A stretch of DNA of 16,330 bases from JBBSVE01 sp038233815 (GCA_038233815.1 JBBSVE010000067.1:1-16330), one strand, 5' to 3'. Positions 1-7,120 are shown, counted from the stretch's first letter. Numbers and translations are program-made. Notes: generated by a model from the letters alone, not told the origin.

Positions 1-433
1 TGACATCGGCCTCCACATTCATCATCACCAGATGCTTGCCACGCTCCATCGCGGCGAGACCGATCTGCGCACCGACCGCCGGAATGCCGGTCGCATCGAC
101 CACCACGTCGATCAGCCCGGACCCGAGCAGCGCCTCAACGTCGTCGGTGACGGCGATGCGGCCATCCTCCATCGCCGCGTCCGCCTTGTCCGCCGTGCCC
201 ACCTCCACAGCGCGGTCGGCATTGCCATAGGCGATCTCGACCGACCGGCGTGCGGCCCCCGGCTTCAGTTCGCTGATCGCCCCGATCTCGATGCCCTGCA
301 TGTGGGCGACGCGGCTGACGATATCCGTCCCCATCTCCCCCGCGCCGACGAGGCCTATGCGGATCGGCGTTCCGCTGTCAGCGCGGCGGGCCAGATCGCG
401 GGCCAGTCCGGTCAGTTCGACATTGGTCGGCAT
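1..433 (-). CDS. SAF-type (homoserine dehydrogenase-like) NAD(P)-dependent oxidoreductase, N-terminal part, cut by window edge
   Basis: The gene runs leftward and leaves the window, so only the first 144 codons are visible. Its ATG at 433-431 is preceded by a GGAGG ribosome site six bases upstream. A Rossmann nucleotide-binding motif, IGLVGAGEMG, begins near residue 25, and the stretch around 'VVDATGIPAVGA' and 'GKHLVMMNVEADV' matches the pattern of dehydrogenases that carry a C-terminal SAF domain and resemble homoserine dehydrogenase. Several members of this family oxidise or isomerise sugar acids and branched sugars rather than homoserine, and they often sit beside carbohydrate transporters. 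Divergence from a sugar ABC operon with a kinase fits a catabolic step on the imported compound. The substrate and the C-terminal half, including the SAF domain, cannot be seen here. Cofactor binding is well supported; the exact reaction is not. Confidence 0.85.
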   Translation of the reverse strand, partial: MPTNVELTGLARDLARRADSGTPIRIGLVGAGEMGTDIVSRVAHMQGIEIGAISELKPGAARRSVEIAYGNADRAVEVGTADKADAAMEDGRIAVTDDVEALLGSGLIDVVVDATGIPAVGAQIGLAAMERGKHLVMMNVEADV

Positions 434-462
434 GGCATCCTCCGGGGCGTGAACCGACCCCG

Positions 463-492
463 GATATATTTGAACATTTGTTCGGCTGTCAA
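463..492 (-). promoter_or_regulatory. Predicted sigma70 promoter of the leftward oxidoreductase gene
   Basis: Read leftward, a perfect -35 box TTGACA occupies 492-487 and a TATATC box occupies 468-463, separated by 18 bp. The -10 box matches the consensus at four of six positions. It lies about 30 bp upstream of the ATG at 433, which leaves a short leader. A 12-bp palindrome fills part of the spacer, so the promoter is probably repressible. Confidence 0.55.
472..483. promoter_or_regulatory. Candidate repressor operator (palindrome GAACATTTGTTC)
   Basis: The 12-bp sequence GAACA-TT-TGTTC has perfect five-base arms. It sits between the predicted -35 and -10 boxes of the leftward oxidoreductase gene, the classic position for a repressor that blocks polymerase. 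It resembles the TGAACAATTGT half of the paired sites next to the SorC-family regulator gene at 7084-7120, so that regulator is the leading candidate to bind it. Binding is inferred only from sequence similarity. Confidence 0.5.
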
Positions 493-526
493 TCAGGAGT
501 ACAGGCCGCCACCGGCTGTCATCAGG
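483..526. repeat. Imperfect direct repeat CGGCTGTC(A)ATCAGG in the divergent control region
   Basis: CGGCTGTCAATCAGG at 483-497 recurs as CGGCTGTCATCAGG at 513-526, differing by one missing A. The repeat starts are 30 bp apart, close to three helical turns, which would place both copies on the same DNA face. The first copy contains the leftward -35 box. It may be a duplicated protein-binding site or a local duplication without function. Confidence 0.5.
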
Positions 527-548
527 CCAAACATTCGCCAAACATTCG
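527..548 (+). repeat. Tandem 11-bp direct repeat CCAAACATTCG, candidate activator site
   Basis: CCAAACATTCG occurs twice with no gap, at 527-537 and 538-548, a period of one helical turn. It ends one base before the TTGACA box at 550-555 of the rightward operon. The core AACATT also appears in the palindrome at 472-483. The position just upstream of -35 is typical of an activator site, but a repressor is equally possible. Confidence 0.55.
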
Positions 549-549
549 A

Positions 550-578
550 TTGACAGGTTAATTCTCCGCACACATCAT
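550..578 (+). promoter_or_regulatory. Predicted sigma70 promoter of the ABC transporter-kinase operon
   Basis: A perfect TTGACA at 550-555 is followed after 17 bp by CATCAT at 573-578, which matches TATAAT at four of six positions. Transcription would start near 585 and give a leader of about 100 bases before the ATG at 685. The -10 box lies inside an inverted repeat (573-592). Confidence 0.55.
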
Positions 579-592
579 GGTTTTGCATGATG
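573..592. promoter_or_regulatory. Inverted repeat CATCATG-N6-CATGATG over the -10/+1 region
   Basis: Two perfect seven-base arms, 573-579 and 586-592, flank the six bases gttttg. The left arm overlaps the predicted -10 box and the right arm covers the expected transcription start. This is the usual place for a dimeric repressor operator, and its sequence is unrelated to the GAACA/CAATTG sites, so a second regulator may act here. A role as RNA hairpin is less likely because the left arm would not be transcribed. Confidence 0.4.
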
Positions 593-684
593 AAAGTGCA
601 GATGGCGCGCGACAGGATGTGGGGATGCGGGATGCTTTTGCCCGACACCCCGCGCGGCGCCCGGTCTCTGGGGAGGACAACACA

Positions 685-2238
685 ATGAAGACATTCGCGA
701 CAGGAGTATCCCGCCGTGCCTTCGTCAAGGGCACCGCCGCCTTCGGTCTCGCGACCGGCGCTGCCGGGCTGAAGATGCCGGCATTCGCGCAGTCAGACCT
801 GCCGGACATCAAGACCGTTCTCGACGGGATTTCTGTCAACGGCTACGTCCGGGAGGATTACCGCAAACTCTACAGCATGACCGACGAGCCGCTCTGGGAT
901 CCGGCAAAGGACTGGATCAGAACCGTCGACTGGGAAAAGGTCCGGTCCGAACAGGCGGGCAAGACGGTGCGCTTCGCCATCGGTGCCGCCGACGCGGAAT
1001 CCGCCGCCGACGGCCTGAAGCCGTTCGAGCAGCTCTCCGGCATCAAGGTCGAGCTGGTGCCGATCCCCGACGACAGCTTCTACGACAAGGCCGTGGCCGA
1101 GTTCATCTCGGGCAACGCCTCGTTCGACGCGCTCCAGTTCTTCTCCCCCTGGCTTGGCGATTTCGCGGGCCCCGGTTTCCTCGCCACGCTCGACGACTAT
1201 GCGGCGAAGTGGAAGCTGCCGCTGGATGATTTCTACGACACCTACCGCATCAATTACGGCTATTACGGCGGCAAGATGGTCGGCATCCCGTTCGACTGCG
1301 ATTTCCAGATGGTGCACCTGCGCAAATCGATCGTGGAGAAGATCCTCGGCGGCAAGCTCGACGTGTCGAAATCCGTGCCCACCTATGACGAGCTGATCCG
1401 TGTCAGCGCCGAAGCCAACAAGCTCGGCGGCGGCGTGGCGGGCATCGGGATGATGGGCGCGCGCGGCTTCTGGGCGACCTACACATGGGAGCATGTCGCA
1501 GCGCAGGCCGGAATGCAGCTCTTCGACGAGAACTTCAACCCGACGCTCACCTCAGACGCGGGCATGAAGGGGATGGAGATCATCCAGGCCCTGATGAAGA
1601 ACGCCATCGAAGGCGTCGCAGGCGCGGGCTGGGGCGAAAACCGCGCGGCCTTCCTCGGCGGTCAGGTGGCGACGAACATCAGCTGGCAGGATTCTGGCAC
1701 GCAGTCGATGCGCCCGGACCAGAGCAAGATCGTGGGCGACGTTCTGTCCATCTACGAACCGCGCATCGAGGGCGGGGTCTTCGCGCCGCCCAACATCGCG
1801 GGTTCCACCTCCTGCGTGGCCGCGACCTCGCAGAACCCCGAAGGCGCGTTCCTGATGCTCGCGTTCCTCACCACCGCGTCGATCATGGCGATGAACGAGG
1901 CCAATGCGAACGGCGTGGCACCGGGCTACCGGTCGGTCCTGTCCAACGATCGGCTGCGCAAGGTCAGCGAGCCGATGGGGGTCTGGTCCGCCAGCCTTGA
2001 TCACGCCTGGTGCGCGCCCCGCCTGCCCGGCATGTTCGAGATGGAGCAGACGCTCGGCAACGAGATCAACCGCGCGCTCACCGGTCAGATCACCGGCAAG
2101 GAGGCGCTGGAGAATGGCGAGGCGGCTTGGAAGAAGATCATGGAGAAGAACGCCTTCTACAGCGACAAGCCGCCGGTGAGATACGAGGACGTCAAGGCCG
2201 GCCTCTATGTCGGCGCGGGCAAGCCGTTGCCATTCTGA
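685..2238 (+). CDS. Tat-exported ABC transporter solute-binding protein (family 1, carbohydrate type)
   Basis: This 517-residue protein captures a solute in the periplasm for the permeases and ATPase encoded just downstream. The N-terminus carries a twin-arginine signal: SRRAFVKG at residues 9-16, a hydrophobic Ala/Gly stretch, then a probable cleavage after AFA at residue 35. The ATG at 685 was chosen because it has GGGGAGG eight bases upstream and places the Tat motif correctly; in-frame starts further upstream, from 577, would bury the signal. The body looks like family 1 extracellular solute-binding proteins of sugar ABC systems, though at about 480 mature residues it is longer than the usual 400. 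Tat export implies folding in the cytoplasm before transport. The ligand cannot be read from sequence; the neighbouring kinase and oxidoreductase suggest a sugar, polyol or sugar acid. Confidence 0.88.
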   Translation: MKTFATGVSRRAFVKGTAAFGLATGAAGLKMPAFAQSDLPDIKTVLDGISVNGYVREDYRKLYSMTDEPLWDPAKDWIRTVDWEKVRSEQAGKTVRFAIGAADAESAADGLKPFEQLSGIKVELVPIPDDSFYDKAVAEFISGNASFDALQFFSPWLGDFAGPGFLATLDDYAAKWKLPLDDFYDTYRINYGYYGGKMVGIPFDCDFQMVHLRKSIVEKILGGKLDVSKSVPTYDELIRVSAEANKLGGGVAGIGMMGARGFWATYTWEHVAAQAGMQLFDENFNPTLTSDAGMKGMEIIQALMKNAIEGVAGAGWGENRAAFLGGQVATNISWQDSGTQSMRPDQSKIVGDVLSIYEPRIEGGVFAPPNIAGSTSCVAATSQNPEGAFLMLAFLTTASIMAMNEANANGVAPGYRSVLSNDRLRKVSEPMGVWSASLDHAWCAPRLPGMFEMEQTLGNEINRALTGQITGKEALENGEAAWKKIMEKNAFYSDKPPVRYEDVKAGLYVGAGKPLPF

Positions 2239-2272
2239 TCCGCGCGTGACCTCTGCGGCCGGGACCAAGACG

Positions 2273-2295
2273 GGAGGGGCGCAGGCCGCCCCTCC
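2273..2295 (+). promoter_or_regulatory. Intercistronic stem-loop between binding protein and first permease
   Basis: GGAGGGGCG at 2273-2281 pairs perfectly with CGCCCCTCC at 2287-2295 across a five-base loop, caggc. No U-tract follows, so it is not a standard terminator. Hairpins just after the binding-protein gene are known in ABC operons to protect the upstream message and lower permease expression. If translation starts at 2300, the stem ends only four bases before the start codon and contains the GGAGGGG that could serve as ribosome site. Confidence 0.6.
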
Positions 2296-2299
2296 GACC

Positions 2300-3175
2300 A
2301 TGCGCAGGCGGTCGCCCGCGATGCGCCGGGCGTTCCCCTATCTGCTGCTGGCGCCCGCCGTCCTCTACCTGCTGGCGATCACGCTCTATCCCGGCATCTT
2401 CGCGATCTGGCAAAGCCTCTACGTGGTCAGGTTCTCCGGCTGGACATGGACCGGGCTCGACAATTACCGCGAGATCCTGACCGACCGGGAGTTCTGGGCG
2501 GCGCTCTGGAACACGGCGGTGATCGGCGGCATTGCGCTGGCGCTCCAATCCGTGATCGCGCTGGCGTTGGCCTATTTCGCCTATCGCGATCCGCTGGTGC
2601 GGGGATGGCGCATCGTCTTTCTGGCCCCGATGCTGTTCATGCCCTCGGCGGTGGCCTTCATCTGGAAGCTCGCCTTCAACGACGGGCGGGTGATCTCCGA
2701 CCTCCTGATGCGGGTCGGGGTCGTGGACGGCAATGTGGACTGGCTCAGTTCGATCCCGTTGGCCCGGATGATGCTGATCGTGGCCGACGTCTGGCAATGG
2801 ACGCCGTTCCTCTTCATCATCTTCGTGGCCGCCCTTCAGGGTCAGGATCAGGAGATCGAGGAGGCCGCCCGCCTCGACGGCGCAAGCTGGCCCGCGATCT
2901 TCTGGAACATCTCGCTGCCCCTGATGCGCCCGGTCATCGTCGTCGCCGTCACCCTGCGCGGGATCGACATCACGACCATGTTCGCGAGCGTTTACGTGAT
3001 GACCCAAGGCACCCCCGGGGGCGCGACCGAGACGATGAGCTATTTCATCTACCGCACCGGGTTCCGGCTCTTCAACTTCGGCTATGCCTCGGCCGCGTCG
3101 GTGCTGATGCTGGCGCTGACGGTGATCCTCGCGCAGACCGTGGTGAAGCGCGCCTTCCGCTCGGGCAAGAGCTGA
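2300..3175 (+). CDS. ABC sugar transporter permease, MalF/UgpA type
   Basis: This inner-membrane subunit, about 291 residues, forms half of the translocation pore with the next gene product. It starts with a basic stretch (MRRRSPAMRR) followed by a hydrophobic segment, and about six membrane helices follow. The EAA loop that docks onto the ATPase is visible near residues 187-206 (EEAARLDGASWPAIFWNISL). The start is uncertain: ATG 2300 gives the usual family length but has no well-spaced ribosome site. GTG at 2246, ATG at 2207 (overlapping the upstream gene) and ATG at 2321 are in-frame alternatives. The stop codon TGA overlaps the ATG of the second permease, which indicates translational coupling. 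Confidence 0.88.
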   Translation: MRRRSPAMRRAFPYLLLAPAVLYLLAITLYPGIFAIWQSLYVVRFSGWTWTGLDNYREILTDREFWAALWNTAVIGGIALALQSVIALALAYFAYRDPLVRGWRIVFLAPMLFMPSAVAFIWKLAFNDGRVISDLLMRVGVVDGNVDWLSSIPLARMMLIVADVWQWTPFLFIIFVAALQGQDQEIEEAARLDGASWPAIFWNISLPLMRPVIVVAVTLRGIDITTMFASVYVMTQGTPGGATETMSYFIYRTGFRLFNFGYASAASVLMLALTVILAQTVVKRAFRSGKS

Positions 3176-4017
3176 TGGCCGCACGCCGCAAACGCCGGGG
3201 CGAGAGCCTGATCCTGCGCTACGCTATTCTTGGCGCGTGGGCGCTGGTCTGCCTGCTGCCGATCCTGTGGTTCGCGACCATCGCCTTCCGCCCCCGGACG
3301 GAAATCGTGACCCCGATGCCGATCTACTGGCCGACCTTCTCGCTCGACGCGTGGCATCTGCTGATCAGCGACTGGCCGATTGCGAAATACCTGCGCAATT
3401 CGGTGGTGGCCGTCGCAGGGTCGGTGCTGATCGACCTCGTGCTGGCGATCCCCGCGGCTTTCGCGCTTTCGCGTTACGAGTTTCGCGGGCGCGAGGATAT
3501 CGGATTCTACATCCTCTCCACCCGAATGATGGCCCCGGCGATCGTGGCAGTGCCGATCTTCTTTCTGTTCCGCGACATGGGACTGCTGGATACGGTCTGG
3601 GCGCTGATGCTGGTCTACGCGGCGATCAACCTCATCCGCGTCACCTGGATCATCCGCAGCTACATGCTCGATATCCCGAAGGAGCTGGAGGATGCCGCCC
3701 GCACCGACGGCGCCGGCGATCTGACCATATTGCGGGAGATCATCGTGCCGGCCTGCCTGCCCGGCATCATCACCGCCGCCGTGATCGCCACGATCTTTGC
3801 CATCAACGAGTTCCTCTTCACGCTGCTGATCGCCTCCACGGAACGCGCCTACACGATGTCGGTGGCGCTCGCGAATTTCACCGGCGGGTCGGACGGGATC
3901 ATCTACAACGCCATCGCGCTGGTCTCCTTCATCGCCTTCCTCCCGATCCTGATCCTCGTGATCGCGATCCAGAAACATCTGTCGCGCGGCCTGACCATGG
4001 GCGCGGTGAAAGGATAG
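3175..4017 (+). CDS. ABC sugar transporter permease, MalG/UgpE type
   Basis: This is the second pore-forming inner-membrane subunit, 280 residues, normal for MalG-type permeases. A basic N-terminus (MAARRKRRGES) precedes the first membrane helix near residues 15-37, and the segment 'FRPRTEIVTPMPIYWP' just after it is typical of this family. The EAA loop lies around residues 170-190 (ELEDAARTDGAGDLTILREI), matching that of the first permease. The ATG shares its A with the last base of the upstream TGA, and the ATPase gene begins three bases after the stop, so all are surely co-transcribed. Family assignment is firm; substrate is unknown. Confidence 0.92.
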   Translation: MAARRKRRGESLILRYAILGAWALVCLLPILWFATIAFRPRTEIVTPMPIYWPTFSLDAWHLLISDWPIAKYLRNSVVAVAGSVLIDLVLAIPAAFALSRYEFRGREDIGFYILSTRMMAPAIVAVPIFFLFRDMGLLDTVWALMLVYAAINLIRVTWIIRSYMLDIPKELEDAARTDGAGDLTILREIIVPACLPGIITAAVIATIFAINEFLFTLLIASTERAYTMSVALANFTGGSDGIIYNAIALVSFIAFLPILILVIAIQKHLSRGLTMGAVKG

Positions 4018-4020
4018 CCG

Positions 4021-5067
4021 ATGGCCTCGATCGAGCTTCGCAACATCGTCAAGCGATACGGTGCCTTCACCGGTGTCCGGCACATGTCGCTACAAATTGC
4101 GGATGAGGAGTTTCTGGTGCTCCTCGGCCCGTCGGGCTGCGGCAAGACCACGACGATGCGGATGATCGCGGGGCTGGAGGAGCCGACCGAGGGTGAGGTC
4201 GTCATCGGCGGCGAGGTGGTCAACGATGTCGATGCGCGCGATCGTGACGTGGCGATGGTATTTCAGGGCTACGCGCTATACCCCAACATGTCGGTTTACG
4301 AGAACATCCGCTTTCCGCTCCGGATGCGCGGCACCGCGGCGGGGGATCAGGACGCGCTGATCCGGCGCGCCGCCGACATGGTGGAACTCGGCGACTATCT
4401 CGACCGGAAGCCGGCCGCGCTGTCGGGCGGTCAGCGGCAACGCGCGGCACTGGCCCGCGCCGTGGTCCGCGCGCCGCAGGTGTTCCTGATGGACGAGCCG
4501 CTGTCCAACCTCGACGCGAAGCTGCGCGCGTCGATGCGGGTGCAGATCCGCCACCTCCAGCGCCAGCTGAAGATCACCACCGTCTATGTGACGCATGATC
4601 AGATCGAGGCGCTGACGCTCGCCGACCGCATCGTCATCATGGACAAGGGTGCTATCCAGCAGATCGGCACCCCGGACGAGATCTATTCCGACCCTGCCAA
4701 CACCTTCGTCGCGGGCTTCATCGGCAGCCCGCCGATGAACCTGATCGACGGCACCGCCGACGCGGGCCTGTTCCGGGCCGCTGGCGTCAACGTTGCCTGC
4801 CCCGACGCGCTGTCGGGTCCGGTCACGCTCGGTATCCGGCCCGAGGATTGCGCGGTCGGCGGCGACACCCTGCGCGGCACCGTCTACGGGGTGGAGCCGA
4901 CCGGCGACCTCACGTATCTGACCGTCAGGTCGGGCGCCGGGACGCTGGAGGTGAAGGCCGCGCGCGAGTTCCGCGCCGCAATCGACAGCGCGATCGGCAT
5001 CGGGTTCGACCCGGCCCGGCTCTATTTCTTCGACCCGGAGGGGCAGCGCATCCGGGGTGCCGCATGA
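4021..5067 (+). CDS. ABC sugar transporter ATPase, MalK/UgpC type
   Basis: This 348-residue cytoplasmic ATPase powers the transporter of the preceding genes. All key motifs are present: Walker A GPSGCGKT (36-43), Q-loop Gln82, signature LSGGQ (134-138), Walker B VFLMDEP (154-160) and H-loop His192. A C-terminal region from about residue 235 has the form of the TOBE/OB-fold regulatory domain of MalK-like proteins ('LGIRPEDCAV' near residue 280). The sequence after the Q-loop, GYALYPNMSV, departs slightly from the common SYALYPHMTV. The stop overlaps the start of the kinase gene as ATGA. A MalK-type ATPase that could serve more than one transporter is known in other bacteria, but the tight operon argues for service to its neighbours. 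Confidence 0.95.
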   Translation: MASIELRNIVKRYGAFTGVRHMSLQIADEEFLVLLGPSGCGKTTTMRMIAGLEEPTEGEVVIGGEVVNDVDARDRDVAMVFQGYALYPNMSVYENIRFPLRMRGTAAGDQDALIRRAADMVELGDYLDRKPAALSGGQRQRAALARAVVRAPQVFLMDEPLSNLDAKLRASMRVQIRHLQRQLKITTVYVTHDQIEALTLADRIVIMDKGAIQQIGTPDEIYSDPANTFVAGFIGSPPMNLIDGTADAGLFRAAGVNVACPDALSGPVTLGIRPEDCAVGGDTLRGTVYGVEPTGDLTYLTVRSGAGTLEVKAAREFRAAIDSAIGIGFDPARLYFFDPEGQRIRGAA

Positions 5068-6017
5068 GCCCGCGCTTCGACTATACCTCGATGGGCTTCA
5101 TCACCTTCGACGCGCTCTGCCGCCCGGTCACGGATATTCCGCCGGGGGGAGGGACATATTTCGTCGACGAGTTCACGCTGGCCGTGTCGGGGGCTGCGGG
5201 ATCGGCGGTGATCGTCGCGGCCAAGCACGGGCTGACATGCCGGGCCGTTGGTGGCGTGGGCCATGACGACATGGGCGACTGGGTGCTGATGAAGCTCGCC
5301 CGCCACGGGATCGACACCAGCCTGATGGACCGATGCGAGGGGTTCACGACCTCCTCCTCCATCGTGACCACGCGGCCCGACGGCCAGCGCCCGGCGCTGC
5401 ACAAGCGCGGGGCGACGGACGGGTTCTTCATCGGCGACGACCGGATCGACGACCTTCTCGACACCGCGATCCTGCATGTCGGCGGCGTCGGCCTGATGAG
5501 CCGCATGGATCAGGGCCGCACCGAGGAGATCCTGCGCGAGGCCAAGGCGCGTGGCATCACCACGACGCTCGATGTCTTCGCCTCCACCGCGGACGACCTG
5601 CCGAAGGTCGCGCGCCTGCTGCCCCATACCGACTATTTCATGCCGTCCGAGGAAGAGGCGCGCGCCCTTTCGGGCCTGACAGACAATCACGATCTTGCAT
5701 CCTTCCTGCTCGACCGGGGGGCGGGGTGCGTGGTGCTGACGTTGGGGGCCGAGGGCGCCTTCTACCGCCACCGCGACGGGACGGAGTTTTCCACGCCCGC
5801 GTTCGCGGTCGATGTGGCCTGCACGTGCGGGTGCGGCGACTGCTTCAATGGCGGGATGGCGACCGGGCTCTTCAAGGGCCTCTCGGCGCGCGACACGGTG
5901 GAACTGGCGCAGGCCTCGTCGGCGCAGAACGCGACGGGGCTCGGCAGTCAGGCGGGGGTGGTGGACTATGCCACCACGCTCGACTTCATCCGGCGGACGC
6001 GCCTTCGGACCGGATGA
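5064..6017 (+). CDS. PfkB/ribokinase-family carbohydrate kinase with Cys-rich catalytic loop
   Basis: This 317-residue protein should phosphorylate a sugar or related alcohol with ATP in the cytoplasm. The N-terminal family signature appears as GGTYFVDEF and SGAAGSAVIVAAKHG (residues 28-56), and the second signature holds the catalytic base Asp259 within GCGD (256-259), followed by the anion-hole and ATP-binding region. Canonical members read DTTGAGDAF here; this protein reads VACTCGCGDCF, with cysteines at 253, 255, 257 and 260. The ATG overlaps the stop of the ATPase gene (ATGA), which ties phosphorylation to uptake. The product could be the effector of the convergent SorC-family regulator, because SorC proteins usually bind phosphorylated sugars. 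The substrate is not identifiable from sequence. Confidence 0.9.
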   Translation: MSPRFDYTSMGFITFDALCRPVTDIPPGGGTYFVDEFTLAVSGAAGSAVIVAAKHGLTCRAVGGVGHDDMGDWVLMKLARHGIDTSLMDRCEGFTTSSSIVTTRPDGQRPALHKRGATDGFFIGDDRIDDLLDTAILHVGGVGLMSRMDQGRTEEILREAKARGITTTLDVFASTADDLPKVARLLPHTDYFMPSEEEARALSGLTDNHDLASFLLDRGAGCVVLTLGAEGAFYRHRDGTEFSTPAFAVDVACTCGCGDCFNGGMATGLFKGLSARDTVELAQASSAQNATGLGSQAGVVDYATTLDFIRRTRLRTG

Positions 6018-6030
6018 TCCGCCCACCCGG

Positions 6031-7011
6031 TCAGTCGTCGGCCTCCAGCAGCCGGGCCGCCGTGTCGCTGTCGGATATAAGCACGCGAGCCTTCACGGAT
6101 TTCAGCGCCGCGAGGATCGCCTCCACCTTTTGAGGACCGCCCGCAGCCAGCACGACGTTGGGCAACCGCGCCACCTCCGCCGGTGGAATGGCCATGATGC
6201 GGCGGTTGACCTCGTGATCGACCAGCGCGCCGCCCGCATCGACGAAATAGCTCAGGACGTTTGCGACCGCGCCCGCCTCCGTCAGCGAGGGCAGCAGGTC
6301 CGGTGCCACGATCCCGTGCCGGAAGATCGTGGCATCGGGCGACATCTCCCCCACCGTGAGGATCGCGAGATCCGCCGCTGCCGCCCTCTCGCGCACGTCC
6401 CGCAGGCTCGGCAACGCCCAGAGCCGGGCGCAAAGATCGGGCGCGTCGACCATCACGGGGGCGGTGATCTGATAACTCTCCGCGCCGAGCCTGCGCGCCA
6501 CGCGGCTGGCTACGATCGACGGGTTGATCCAGCGCGCATGGGGCAGGCCACCGACAAGCCCGATCACCGCCGCTTCCGGCAGTTCCCGCGCGCGCATGAA
6601 ATCGAGACTGGCGTGGAGCGTTGCCCCGCCCCCGATCGCCAGCACCGTGGAGCCCGTCACATGGTCCTCGATATAGGCCGCCACCGCATGGCCGATCGCC
6701 CGTTCGAGGTTCGCGGGGTCGGCCGGGGTCGGCACGACCACCGCATTCGTCAGACCCCAGCGCCGCTCGAGCGTCCGCTCCATTTCGATCTGCGACAGGG
6801 ATCTCGCGTTGATCGTGGTGACGATCACCCGCTCCGCCACGCTGGAGGCGAGCGACCGCATGACCTTTATCCGGCTGAGATTGAGGTGCTGGGCGACGGC
6901 TTCCTGCGTCATCCGCTCCACATGATAGAGCCAGGCGATCTTGACCGCCAGATCGGAGGAGGCGTGCGGCGGCGCGGCCGGGTCCGTCGCTGCGGGTCGG
7001 GTGGGGCACAT
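6031..7011 (-). CDS. SorC-family sugar-sensing transcriptional regulator
   Basis: This 326-residue regulator has an N-terminal helix-turn-helix at about residues 34-57 (MTQEAVAQHLNLSRIKVMRSL) and a long C-terminal effector domain with the Rossmann-like NagB/SorC fold pattern (GSTVLAIGGGATLH; VIGLVGGLPHARWINPS; DLAILTVGEMSPDATI). SorC proteins are usually tetramers that bind paired operators and respond to phosphorylated sugars. The ATG at 7011 was chosen because it gives the usual family length, with about 20 residues before the conserved start of the domain; no strong ribosome site is seen. GTG 7020 and TTG 7071 are in-frame alternatives. The gene converges on the kinase gene with a 13-bp gap and diverges from the second transport operon. 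It likely controls that operon and possibly the first one through the similar palindrome at 472-483. Confidence 0.88.
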   Translation of the reverse strand: MCPTRPAATDPAAPPHASSDLAVKIAWLYHVERMTQEAVAQHLNLSRIKVMRSLASSVAERVIVTTINARSLSQIEMERTLERRWGLTNAVVVPTPADPANLERAIGHAVAAYIEDHVTGSTVLAIGGGATLHASLDFMRARELPEAAVIGLVGGLPHARWINPSIVASRVARRLGAESYQITAPVMVDAPDLCARLWALPSLRDVRERAAAADLAILTVGEMSPDATIFRHGIVAPDLLPSLTEAGAVANVLSYFVDAGGALVDHEVNRRIMAIPPAEVARLPNVVLAAGGPQKVEAILAALKSVKARVLISDSDTAARLLEADD

Positions 7012-7083
7012 GCTGGACACTTTCGCAGGGAAGATGTTCGGTTCACTGATGGATCGGACGCGACGGCACAATAGTCTGGCGAT

Positions 7084-7120
7084 ATGAACAATTGTGCTTG
7101 ACGCGAATCAATTGCTCATG
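7084..7120. promoter_or_regulatory. Paired inverted operator sites (two CAATTG cores 20 bp apart), likely SorC-type
   Basis: ATGAACAATTGT starts at 7084, and on the opposite strand ATGAGCAATTGA reads back from 7119. The CAATTG cores are at 7089-7094 and 7109-7114, with centres exactly 20 bp apart, about two helical turns. The pair lies between the regulator gene and the divergent operon, with a TTGACG box (7098-7103) between the cores. Two phased, oppositely oriented sites suit a tetrameric SorC-type repressor that regulates itself and the neighbouring operon. Confidence 0.55.

Noticed and set aside
577..684. Upstream extension of the first binding-protein gene
   Set aside because: It would add 36 residues before the twin-arginine signal, overlaps the predicted promoter, and lacks a ribosome site; ATG 685 has a good one.
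2192..4083. Leftward open frames opposite both sugar permeases
   Set aside because: They mirror genes with clear EAA loops and membrane helices; the predicted products have the His/Asp/Arg-rich composition typical of antisense frames.
6000..6031. Small palindrome CGGATGATCCG between kinase and regulator as terminator
   Set aside because: The stem is too short for a terminator and no T-tract follows on either strand.
7012..7071. TTG start of the SorC regulator at 7071
   Set aside because: No ribosome site precedes it and the added 20 residues lie outside the conserved domain and reach close to the operator pair; ATG 7011 gives normal length. It cannot be excluded fully.
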